DNA of 42,308 bases from Thermodesulfovibrio sp. (GTDB taxonomy: Bacteria; Nitrospirota; Thermodesulfovibrionia; Thermodesulfovibrionales; UBA6898): the NCBI GenBank assembly GCA_013824615.1, contig PNOC01000029.1:1-42308 (forward strand). The letters run 5' to 3'. The position numbers were made by a program, and so were the translations under genes. Positions 1 to 6,335 of this stretch are shown here, piece after piece (positions within the stretch are counted from its first letter, which is position 1; every line of letters begins with the position of its first letter). Below the pieces are notes generated by a model. That model had not been told where the DNA came from and searched no databases. It worked only from the letters and a program-made list of their open reading frames with translations.

Positions 1-1
1 A

Positions 2-421
2 ACCCCCGTAATGAAAAAAGATTATATTGCGGGACTCCAGCAGGAGGACAGAAAAGTCATGATGGTCGGAGACGGCATCAACGATGCACCCGCCCTCACC
101 CTGTCGGATATCGGTCTGGCGATGGGCCGCGGCACGGATATCGCCATTGAGAGCGCCGATGCCATATTACTGCGGAACGACATCAGCCTGGTCCCGTTCA
201 TCCTCAGGCTTGCCAAGAGAACGAACACCATAATCCGGCAGAATATCTTTTGGGCCTTTTTCTACAACCTCCTGGCCATACCACTGGCCATGGCGGGCAT
301 TCTGCATCCTATTGTAGCAGCCGGAGCTATGGCAGCCAGTTCTCTCTTTGTTGTCGGCAATTCTCTCAGGATCAGGCTGGATACGTCGAATACAGGCAGT
401 CGGAAACAGGAGGTGATTTAA
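2..421 (+). CDS. Heavy-metal (copper) P1B-type ATPase, C-terminal fragment
   Basis: This is the 3' end of a metal-transporting P1B ATPase; the frame is open to the window edge, so the true start lies upstream. The visible part contains the hinge motif GDGINDAPAL of the P-domain, the following GTDIAIESADAIL segment, and the last membrane pair with NIFWAFFYNLLAIPLA and a closing AMAASSLFVVGNSLR, typical of copper ATPases. It pumps Cu+ across the inner membrane using ATP. ccoS begins 5 bases after its stop. In many bacteria a CcoI/CopA2-type ATPase sits with ccoS and supplies copper to cbb3 oxidase, so that role is likely here. The metal-selectivity CPC motif is outside the window, so the ion assignment is inferred. 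Confidence 0.9.
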   Translation, partial: TPVMKKDYIAGLQQEDRKVMMVGDGINDAPALTLSDIGLAMGRGTDIAIESADAILLRNDISLVPFILRLAKRTNTIIRQNIFWAFFYNLLAIPLAMAGILHPIVAAGAMAASSLFVVGNSLRIRLDTSNTGSRKQEVI

Positions 422-426
422 GCATA

Positions 427-600
427 ATGTGGACCATAGGATTTCTGATATTCCTGTCGATCATCCTCGGCATCGGGGCCTGGCTTTTCTTTGTCTGGTC
501 TGTCAAAAGCGGCCAGTACGACGACCCGGAGGGTCCGAAATACCGGATGCTCGAGGATGAGGATGACAAAAAAGACAGTGAAACCGGTGCAGACCATTAA
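427..600 (+). CDS. ccoS: cbb3-type cytochrome oxidase assembly protein CcoS
   Basis: A 57-residue protein with one membrane helix (about residues 3-24) followed by the CcoS signature FVWSVKSGQYDDPEGP and an acidic tail. CcoS is needed for cofactor (heme and CuB) insertion into the catalytic subunit of cbb3 cytochrome oxidase in the inner membrane. The start ATG at 427 is chosen because an AGGAGGTG ribosome site lies at 407-414 and the helix begins directly after it; a longer open frame upstream only overlaps the ATPase gene. The pairing with the upstream copper ATPase is the usual ccoI-ccoS arrangement. The oxidase genes themselves are not in the window. Confidence 0.9.
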   Translation: MWTIGFLIFLSIILGIGAWLFFVWSVKSGQYDDPEGPKYRMLEDEDDKKDSETGADH

Positions 601-607
601 ACCGTAA

Positions 608-662
608 TTATCCCCAACAGTCAGCATGGGGAATAATTCCCCGATAAACTGGGGAATTATTC
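608..662 (+). other. Three-armed inverted repeat after ccoS (terminator or attenuator-like)
   Basis: GAATAATTCCCC at 631-642 and GGGGAATTATTC at 651-662 form a perfect 12-bp stem with an 8-nt loop. The 628-642 arm is itself nearly palindromic and can alternatively pair with TTATCCCC at 608-615, so two mutually exclusive hairpins are possible. No run of T follows, so a simple intrinsic terminator is not certain. It separates ccoS from the sigma-54-like promoter. Confidence 0.55.
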
Positions 663-728
663 TACTTCAGGGCAGCACGACACCCCCCTGCCACAGCTAA
701 ATCCCTTATCCGCGCGCTTTTCCTCATA

Positions 729-744
729 TGGCACTCTCCTTGCA
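729..744 (+). promoter_or_regulatory. Sigma-54 (-24/-12) promoter
   Basis: TGGCAC at 729-734 and TTGCA at 740-744 place the invariant GG and GC exactly 10 bases apart, matching the RpoN consensus TGGCACG-N4-TTGCA except at one G. Expected transcription start is about 754-756, directly at the ATG of the next gene (757), so that gene would be read from an almost leaderless message. It would drive the receiver-like gene and probably the methyltransferase genes behind it. No activator gene is visible in the window. Confidence 0.6.
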
Positions 745-756
745 AACATAAGACAG

Positions 757-1113
757 ATGACTGACGTGCTATTATGCTCAAACAACCAGCTCCTGGCAAA
801 AAGCCTGTACGGTATGCTCCGGGACGAAGGGTATTCAGTAGAAACGGCAGACCATCCTGCCCTGGCGGTCCAGATGGTTCTCCGCAAAGAATACACGGCA
901 CTGGTTATTGATTTCGAACCCTTCGGCCTTTCGGTCGATGATGCAGTCAGAATTATCAGGACTATCAGGCCCGAGATCATCGTTTTGTTTGTAGGCAACG
1001 ATGCAGGTGATGATGTCAGCGCAGCCGACGGCCTCAGCATCGGGGCCCCGGTAGACCTTGCAGAATTCAGACAGACGATTCAGACCATGCATCGCCTGAA
1101 ATACGCAAAATAA
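757..1113 (+). CDS. Degenerate response-regulator receiver-like protein
   Basis: A 118-residue stand-alone protein with the alternating beta-alpha pattern of a CheY-type receiver: a first strand DVLLCSNNQLLAKSL, and ALVIDF near residue 50 where the phospho-acceptor Asp (D51) would sit. The N-terminal acidic pair that binds Mg2+ is replaced by S/N residues, and the conserved K-P of the fifth strand is replaced by GAPVDL, so phosphorylation chemistry may be altered or lost. There is no output domain. It lies directly after a sigma-54-type promoter with no clear ribosome site, and 24 bases before the first methyltransferase gene, so it may be a pathway-specific regulator. The receiver assignment is from fold pattern only. 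Confidence 0.6.
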   Translation: MTDVLLCSNNQLLAKSLYGMLRDEGYSVETADHPALAVQMVLRKEYTALVIDFEPFGLSVDDAVRIIRTIRPEIIVLFVGNDAGDDVSAADGLSIGAPVDLAEFRQTIQTMHRLKYAK

Positions 1114-1137
1114 AATCCTTATAAGGGGGCAGTAAAA

Positions 1138-2178
1138 ATGGAACCACGCGAGATTATCCTCAAGGCTTTTGAAGGCGGCAAACCTGAGCGGGTGCCGGTA
1201 ACGCTTTTTGGCGGCGGCATGTGGAGCATCAAGGACTATGGCTCAACATTTGAAGCACTCGGCAAAGACCCTGCAATGATGGCCGACATGTGCATCAAGG
1301 AGGCAGAGAAAATCAGAAGTGACGTTATCTATGTCGGCTCAGGCTATAACAACTTTCATGCCTCCTCGCTGGGAACTGCCTTTGGCTGCGGCATAAAATA
1401 CCGGGAAGTTGGCGCGCCTGACCTTACCTCACATTTCGTCAGTTCGGAAGAGGATATCGACAAACTGAATATGGACGACCTCTTCAAGGACCCGGTTATA
1501 CAGAACGTGTTTGAGGCCACGAGACTCGTCAAGAAGGCAATCGGCAATAAATACCTGGTAACCATGACCTGCTGGGGACCCTTTACACTTGCGGCCCGTT
1601 TCGTCGGGGAAGAGACCTTTATGAAGGCTACTTTCAAGAAACCGGCCTTTGTCGAAAAGATGGTCAATTTCTGCGCAGATCTGCTTATCCACCTGTATGA
1701 GCCGCTGGTTGCCGACGGTGCGATTGAATGCCTCAGCATCGCTGACCCTACGGCCTCGGGCGATCTGATCAACCCGAAACAGATGGCCAAGTTTGCGGTT
1801 CCACCCCTGAAGAAGATGAGTGACTGGGCCAAGTCGAAGAACGTCCATACCATCCTTCATATCTGCGGGAATACCGGTGACAGACTGGAACAATTCATAG
1901 ACACCGGCTGCAGCAGCATCTTCTTTGATCAGAAGGTCGATATAGCCAAGGCCAAGGAAGTCCTCTTCGGCAAGATGTCGTTTGGCGGCAATGTGGCCCC
2001 GGTCCATGTGCTCTTGAACAAGACAGCGGCCGAGGTCGAGACCGCCTGCAAAGAGGTGATTGAGATTGCAGGAAAAGACGGCGGCTTTATTCTCGTACCT
2101 GGCTGCGATATTCCGCCGACAATCTCGTATGAGAACCTCAAAATGTTTCACGACACGGCCTTTAACTGGAAATACTAG
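1138..2178 (+). CDS. UroD-fold corrinoid methyltransferase (MtaA/MtoB type), copy 1
   Basis: A 346-residue member of the uroporphyrinogen-decarboxylase-fold methyltransferases (MtaA, MtbA, MtoB/OdmB). The zinc ligands of methylcobamide:CoM methyltransferases are all kept: H241-x-C243 in LHICGN and C323 in PGCDIPP, close to their usual spacing. Family members either move methyl from a corrinoid protein to coenzyme M (MtaA/MtbA) or demethylate methoxy compounds onto the corrinoid protein (OdmB/MtoB). Ribosome site AAGGGGG lies just upstream. It heads a co-directional cluster with MtrH, a corrinoid protein and RACE. It is not HemE: it lacks the heme-pathway context and has the zinc motif. Substrate cannot be read from sequence; a second, diverged copy lies at 3861. 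Confidence 0.85.
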   Translation: MEPREIILKAFEGGKPERVPVTLFGGGMWSIKDYGSTFEALGKDPAMMADMCIKEAEKIRSDVIYVGSGYNNFHASSLGTAFGCGIKYREVGAPDLTSHFVSSEEDIDKLNMDDLFKDPVIQNVFEATRLVKKAIGNKYLVTMTCWGPFTLAARFVGEETFMKATFKKPAFVEKMVNFCADLLIHLYEPLVADGAIECLSIADPTASGDLINPKQMAKFAVPPLKKMSDWAKSKNVHTILHICGNTGDRLEQFIDTGCSSIFFDQKVDIAKAKEVLFGKMSFGGNVAPVHVLLNKTAAEVETACKEVIEIAGKDGGFILVPGCDIPPTISYENLKMFHDTAFNWKY

Positions 2179-2264
2179 ACATAGAGACAGAGAAGGTCCA
2201 CGTGATGGAAGGGAGGTGAGAGGACGCTTAACCGGAGTTAGACAAAAGATGTTTGGAGGCAGCG

Positions 2265-2777
2265 ATGGGATTATTTGATTTTATCAGGAAGCTTCTGGCC
2301 GTAGAGCCGGAAAAAACTACGAGGGAGGAATTAAAAATGGCAGAAAAGATGACAGTTGAACAGGTCAATGCGTACATGAAAGAGAAGTGCGGGTTTGTCC
2401 CGAGAATGTTCCAGATCATCAACACGGTTACCCCTGATCCGGGCAGGACATTTGCCGATTTCTATGAAAGCATCTTCGGCGATGGTGCGATCTCCAGAAA
2501 AAATAAGGAACTTATGTTTATGTCAGGCGGCGTTGCCTACTGCTCACCGCGCTGCATCATCCATGCTCTCCCGGCTGTCAACGCCGGTGCAACAGACGGC
2601 GAGATCTTCGAGGCTGCTGCTGTCGGTATGATCCTGGCAGGTTTTGTACCGGGCGGCCCTGGCATCCCCTATGCATTTGAATATGCCCTCAAGTGCATCG
2701 ATATGGTAGCCAAGTACCGTAAGGGCGAGGCCTGGGAGTATCTGCCGGCTCCGAAGTTTGATCACGGCGTATATTAA
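2265..2777 (+). CDS. Carboxymuconolactone-decarboxylase (AhpD-like) family protein with CxxxC motif
   Basis: A 170-residue alpha-helical CMD-family protein. The core ELMFMSGGVAYCSPRC, a His three residues on, then NAGATDGEIFEA is the AhpD-like active-site region, but the usual CxxC is CxxxC (CSPRC). Such proteins act as thiol peroxidase/reductase partners or decarboxylase-like enzymes; the reaction here is unknown. Two starts are each preceded by a good ribosome site: ATG 2265 (GGAGG 5 bases before) and in-frame ATG 2337 (GGGAGGAATTAAAA). The shorter form begins at the normal CMD N-terminus (MAEKMTVEQ); the 24 extra residues form a short amphipathic stretch. It sits between the first UroD-type methyltransferase and mtrH, suggesting a redox or accessory role in the pathway. 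Confidence 0.8.
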   Translation: MGLFDFIRKLLAVEPEKTTREELKMAEKMTVEQVNAYMKEKCGFVPRMFQIINTVTPDPGRTFADFYESIFGDGAISRKNKELMFMSGGVAYCSPRCIIHALPAVNAGATDGEIFEAAAVGMILAGFVPGGPGIPYAFEYALKCIDMVAKYRKGEAWEYLPAPKFDHGVY

Positions 2778-2791
2778 AGATTAAAAAAAAG

Positions 2792-2824
2792 GGGCAGCCC
2801 GTTCTTGCGGAACGTGGACTGCCC
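2792..2824 (+). other. Intercistronic hairpin before mtrH-like gene
   Basis: GGGCAG (2792-2797) pairs with CTGCCC (2819-2824), and inside it CGTTC (2800-2804) pairs with GAACG (2810-2814) around a 5-nt loop. There is no T-run after it, so it is more likely an mRNA processing or stability element, or a partial attenuator, than a full terminator. It lies in the 97-base gap between the CMD-family and MtrH-type genes. Confidence 0.5.
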
Positions 2825-2874
2825 TGAGGTTAACGACAACCTATTTTACCATAATCTCTATAAAAGGAGTCAGA

Positions 2875-3834
2875 ATGTTTAAATTTGCAAAGGAACAGAA
2901 AGTATTCAACATTGGCGGCATAAAAGTCGGCGGGCAGCCTGGGGAAAACCCTCCGCTGATGATTGCATCGCTGTTCCATAACAAGGACAGTGTCACCAAG
3001 ACAGACCGCAAGGGCAACTTTGACCGCGAAAGAACAAAAGAAATGCTGAAGCAGATGGAGCAGATTTCAGCTGCCACCGGTGTGCCCGGCATGGTCGCCA
3101 TGGTCGCCAACACCCCTGACGAGGCAAAGCTTTACATAGATTTTTATCTTGAAAACACTTCCATGCCTTTCGGCATCGATATGTGGGTTGCTGAGCAGAG
3201 GGCCAAGGCGACGGAATATGTATCGACACTCGGCGTGCAGGACAAGTTTCTCTATAACAGTATCACCCCCTGGGACAAGGATATTCCCGGACAGGTAAAG
3301 CGGCTGAAGGACCTCGGGATAAAGCATGTGGTCATACAGGCCTTTGACGATCAGGACCAGTCACCGGCAGGCAGAATGAAGTCTCTTGAAGCAATACTTG
3401 CCCAGGGAGCAGACTCGTTTGAATCGATTATCGTCGATACCTCAGTCATGAATATGCCCTCAACGTCCTTTTCCCTGGTGGCCAACCGGATGATCAAGGA
3501 AAAGCATGGACTCCCCTGCGGCGGGGCCTACTCAAACGGCACCCATATGTGGAAGGAATGCAAGGAGGCCTGGGGCCTCGACGGGTTCAAGGCCATGGAT
3601 GCCGTGGTGCAGGGCATGTCATCGGCGCTGTGGTCAGACTTTAATTTCAGCGGGCCTGCCATTACAGCCCCCCGGGTCTTCCCGGCCGTGGCAAGTGCCA
3701 ACATACTGCTGTCAACCCTTGTCTATGAGGAAACAGGAGTTATCTATGACTCACCTGAACTGCCGATACGGAAGATGTTTGGTGACTTCATTACCAAGCT
3801 TACCGAAGGCGGCTCAAGGAAAAAAGGCAAATAA
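2875..3834 (+). CDS. mtrH: MtrH-type tetrahydropterin:corrinoid methyltransferase
   Basis: A 319-residue protein of the MtrH family, with the characteristic opening MFKFAKEQKVFNIGGIKVGG, then QPGENPPLMIAS, GNFDRE and a TIM-barrel body. In methanogens MtrH moves methyl between tetrahydromethanopterin and the corrinoid of MtrA. In bacterial and archaeal O-demethylase systems (OdmD, MtvA, MtoA) the homolog moves methyl from the corrinoid protein to tetrahydrofolate/tetrahydropterin. No other Mtr subunit is present, so this is the soluble, stand-alone type. Ribosome site AAAGGAG lies 6-12 bases before the ATG. It is flanked by the two UroD-type methyltransferases, with the corrinoid protein two genes on. 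Direction of methyl flow is not decided by sequence. Confidence 0.9.
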   Translation: MFKFAKEQKVFNIGGIKVGGQPGENPPLMIASLFHNKDSVTKTDRKGNFDRERTKEMLKQMEQISAATGVPGMVAMVANTPDEAKLYIDFYLENTSMPFGIDMWVAEQRAKATEYVSTLGVQDKFLYNSITPWDKDIPGQVKRLKDLGIKHVVIQAFDDQDQSPAGRMKSLEAILAQGADSFESIIVDTSVMNMPSTSFSLVANRMIKEKHGLPCGGAYSNGTHMWKECKEAWGLDGFKAMDAVVQGMSSALWSDFNFSGPAITAPRVFPAVASANILLSTLVYEETGVIYDSPELPIRKMFGDFITKLTEGGSRKKGK

Positions 3835-3860
3835 TAATCCTGAAAGGAGAATCACCTTTA

Positions 3861-4889
3861 ATGAATTCACGTGAAAGAGTCTTAGGTCTTTTCAAAAAAG
3901 AAAAGATAGACAGGGTGCCCTGCTTCAGCGGCATGGGCAACATAACAGAGGCCGGCATTAATAAGCTCGGCTACAAATTCGCCGGCATTCATCTTGATGC
4001 CAAGCAGATGGCGGAAACGGCAGCAACCACCTTCAAACTTTATGGGTACGAATGCGGCGTTATGCCGGTAGACCTCTGCGTCGAGGCGGAGGCCATGGGC
4101 TGCCAGATCAATGTCTATCCTCACGCTGAGGGCATACTCTACCCGACAATCAAGGAAAAACTTATCCATAACGAAGCAGAAATGGATACCATTACCCTCC
4201 CGGCAAACATGGGAGAACTGGGCCGCGTGCCGATGATGCGCGAGGCGATTAAACTGCTGAAAGCCGATATCGGCAAGGATGTCGCTATCGGCTCCTATGT
4301 CCTCGGGCCCTTCACCCTGGCCGGTCAGATCATGGAACTGAACGACCTGCTGAAGCTTTCCTTCAAGAAGGCTGACAAAGTCGCCAAACTGCTCGATCTT
4401 ATGGCAGATGCGATTATCATCGTGGCCAAGGAATTTGAAAAGGCAGGCGTCGACTACATAACGGTCAGGGAGATGGGCGCCACCAGCGACGTGCTGAGTC
4501 CGCGGGTATTCAAGAACCTGATCGCCCCTCCGCTTAAGAAGGTGATCAGCCAGATTTCGGTCCCCTCGGTGCTGCATGTCTGCGGCAAGACAAACGACAT
4601 TGTCACCACGATGGTGGAAACCGGACCGACCGCGATAAGCGTGGAACAGAAGAACGACGTTGCAGAAACCAGGAAGAAACTGGGTGACGACGCCCTTATC
4701 TTCGGAAACATGGATGCCTATAATGTCCTTGTTTCCGGAAGTGAGGAGCTCGTCCGCTCGACCGTAAGGAAATGCATAGACGATGGGGTGAATGCCGTAT
4801 GGCCCGGCTGCGATATCTGGCCGTCAGTCCCCCCGGCAAATATGTTAGCAATGATGGATGAAACAAATAAATATGGAGGTAAAAAGTAA
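3861..4889 (+). CDS. UroD-fold corrinoid methyltransferase (MtaA/MtoB type), copy 2
   Basis: A 342-residue second UroD-fold methyltransferase. It carries the same zinc triad as copy 1: H239-x-C241 in LHVCGK and C317 in PGCDIWP, but differs through most of its length, so the two are not recent duplicates and may act on different substrates (for example a methyl donor on one side and coenzyme M on the other). AAAGGAGAATCACC precedes the ATG. Its stop overlaps the start of the corrinoid-protein gene by one base (TAATG), so the two are translationally coupled; this makes copy 2 the probable direct partner of that corrinoid protein. Family assignment is firm; whether it is MtaA-like or MtoB-like is open. 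Confidence 0.85.
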   Translation: MNSRERVLGLFKKEKIDRVPCFSGMGNITEAGINKLGYKFAGIHLDAKQMAETAATTFKLYGYECGVMPVDLCVEAEAMGCQINVYPHAEGILYPTIKEKLIHNEAEMDTITLPANMGELGRVPMMREAIKLLKADIGKDVAIGSYVLGPFTLAGQIMELNDLLKLSFKKADKVAKLLDLMADAIIIVAKEFEKAGVDYITVREMGATSDVLSPRVFKNLIAPPLKKVISQISVPSVLHVCGKTNDIVTTMVETGPTAISVEQKNDVAETRKKLGDDALIFGNMDAYNVLVSGSEELVRSTVRKCIDDGVNAVWPGCDIWPSVPPANMLAMMDETNKYGGKK

Positions 4890-5575
4890 TGGCAGATGAG
4901 GCACGCAAAAAGGAAATTTACGAGAAGCTCAGAAACGGTGTTATCCAGTATGATGAAGATGCCTGCAGAGAAGGGGCCCAGGAAGCACTGGACGCAGGAC
5001 TCGACGCCAACGAGGCGATCTTTGACGGCCTTGTTTCAGGCATGGAAGAAGTCGGCAGACTCTTTGAGGCACAGGAGTATTTCGTGCCCGAGATCCTGAT
5101 GTGCGCTGACGCACTCTATGCCGGACTGGACATCCTCAAGCCGCACTGCAAGCAGATGGACCTCGGAGTCAGAGGATCCGTGGTCATCGGTACCGTCGAA
5201 GGCGACGTCCATGACATAGGCAAAAACCTTGTCAAGATGATGTTCGATGTTGCCGGTTTTCATGTTTATGACCTTGGCAGGGACGTTCCCCTCGACAAGT
5301 TTGTTGATGAGCAGCTCAAGACCGACTCTGAACTGGTCTGCCTGTCAGCCATGATGACCACCTCAATGGTCGGCATGCCGACGGTCATCGAAAAGATCAA
5401 GGCAAAGAACCCCGACTGCATGATCATGATCGGTGGAGCACCTACCTCAAAGGACCTCGCTGACAAATGGGGCGCCGACGGTTATGCTGAAGATGCCAGC
5501 AACGCACTCAAAGAAGCAATCAAGATGGTAGGCTTTCTCAAAAAACTGAGAGACGAGAAGCTTAACAAGAAATAG
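4889..5575 (+). CDS. Methyltransferase corrinoid protein (MtaC/MtoC type)
   Basis: A 228-residue cobalamin-binding protein. Residues 1-90 are the helical B12-cap domain, and residues 95-225 the Rossmann B12-binding domain with the base-off/His-on motif GDVHDIGKN (D106, H108, G111), followed by the SAMMTTSM and IGGAP segments of that fold. It carries the methyl group as methyl-Co(III) between the methyltransferases encoded just upstream. Co(I) becomes accidentally oxidised to Co(II), which explains the RACE activase two genes downstream. The start ATG overlaps the stop of the upstream gene. Length and domain order match MtaC, MtbC and MttC-type proteins. Confidence 0.93.
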   Translation: MADEARKKEIYEKLRNGVIQYDEDACREGAQEALDAGLDANEAIFDGLVSGMEEVGRLFEAQEYFVPEILMCADALYAGLDILKPHCKQMDLGVRGSVVIGTVEGDVHDIGKNLVKMMFDVAGFHVYDLGRDVPLDKFVDEQLKTDSELVCLSAMMTTSMVGMPTVIEKIKAKNPDCMIMIGGAPTSKDLADKWGADGYAEDASNALKEAIKMVGFLKKLRDEKLNKK

Positions 5576-5582
5576 GCAACGG

Positions 5583-6230
5583 GTGGATGCAGAACCGCTG
5601 AAGCGTTTTCTGAAAACCGAAGGCGCAACACTTGTCGGCATCGGTGACGTTACGGCGGCGCTCTCAAGCGAGATTATCCATCTCAGGCGGGGCATTGCAA
5701 TTGCGGTCAACCGCAACCTTAACAGGGAAACGGTTGACCAGCTCATCCGCCTGCAGGCCCTGGCAGAGGGATGGCTGAGGGCAAAGGGGTACCGGAGTCT
5801 TTCGATCCCTGCTGACTCAGACAGAAAAAAAGACAAAATGATCACGAAGCTGTACAAGCTCTTCTGTCACAAGACGGCAGCGACGTGTTCAGGTCTGGGT
5901 TGGGTGGGCAAGAACGGGCTGCTCATAAACCGGGAGTACGGTTCGAAGCTTTCGTGGGCAACCGTCCTTACCAATGCGCCCTTCAGGGCAGATGCCCCGA
6001 CCTCACAGTCCGAATGCGGAGACTGTGACCTCTGTGTCAGACACTGCCCCTCGGGGGCGGTAAAAGGCGAACACTGGACGCTGGCTGATCCCCTCAAGGA
6101 GATCGTTTCATATGAAAAGTGTCGCGCGCTGAAGACCAGGAGGATCTCGCATAGCAGCAAGCCGAACTGCGGGTTCTGCATAACCGTCTGCCCTTATTCA
6201 CGTAATGGAAACAATCACGGGACAACATAA
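5583..6230 (+). CDS. QueG-like double [4Fe-4S] protein, corrin-pathway associated
   Basis: A 215-residue protein with a region like epoxyqueuosine reductase (HKTAATCSGLGWVGKNGLLI, residues 97-116) and two [4Fe-4S] binding sets: C145, C148, C151, C155-P and C180, C196, C199, C203-P. QueG and reductive dehalogenases use cobalamin with such clusters. This version is shorter than QueG (about 350 residues) and lacks its N-terminal half, so it is probably an electron donor or corrinoid-handling ferredoxin rather than a tRNA enzyme. The start is GTG 5583, 8 bases after the corrinoid-protein stop, with no good ribosome site; coupling to the upstream gene is likely. It may feed electrons to RACE for corrinoid reduction; that is inference from context. 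Confidence 0.75.
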   Translation: MDAEPLKRFLKTEGATLVGIGDVTAALSSEIIHLRRGIAIAVNRNLNRETVDQLIRLQALAEGWLRAKGYRSLSIPADSDRKKDKMITKLYKLFCHKTAATCSGLGWVGKNGLLINREYGSKLSWATVLTNAPFRADAPTSQSECGDCDLCVRHCPSGAVKGEHWTLADPLKEIVSYEKCRALKTRRISHSSKPNCGFCITVCPYSRNGNNHGTT

Positions 6231-6251
6231 CTGAAAATACATAGGGGTATC

Positions 6252-6304
6252 ATTCCGGCCCGTCCGGAATCGGCCTTTAATAATGATCCCGGACTAACCG
6301 GGAT
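6252..6304 (+). other. Tandem hairpins before the RACE gene
   Basis: Two adjacent perfect 7-bp stem-loops: ATTCCGG (6252-6258) with CCGGAAT (6264-6270), loop CCCGT; and ATCCCGG (6286-6292) with CCGGGAT (6298-6304), loop ACTAA. The stems resemble each other (ATYCCGG), suggesting a duplicated element. No T-run follows. The location between the QueG-like gene and RACE, 32 bases before the RACE start, points to mRNA processing or partial read-through control. Confidence 0.5.
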
Positions 6305-6335
6305 GACGAATGATACATATCAGGAGGATTGCTAT

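Noticed and set aside
2792-2824. Full rho-independent terminator in the methyltransferase cluster
   Set aside because: The stem is good but no T-run follows on the plus strand, and the next gene has no promoter of its own that I can see.
1138-4889. Two HemE uroporphyrinogen decarboxylases (heme synthesis)
   Set aside because: Both carry the H-x-C...C zinc triad of corrinoid methyltransferases and sit with MtrH, corrinoid protein and RACE; no heme genes are near.
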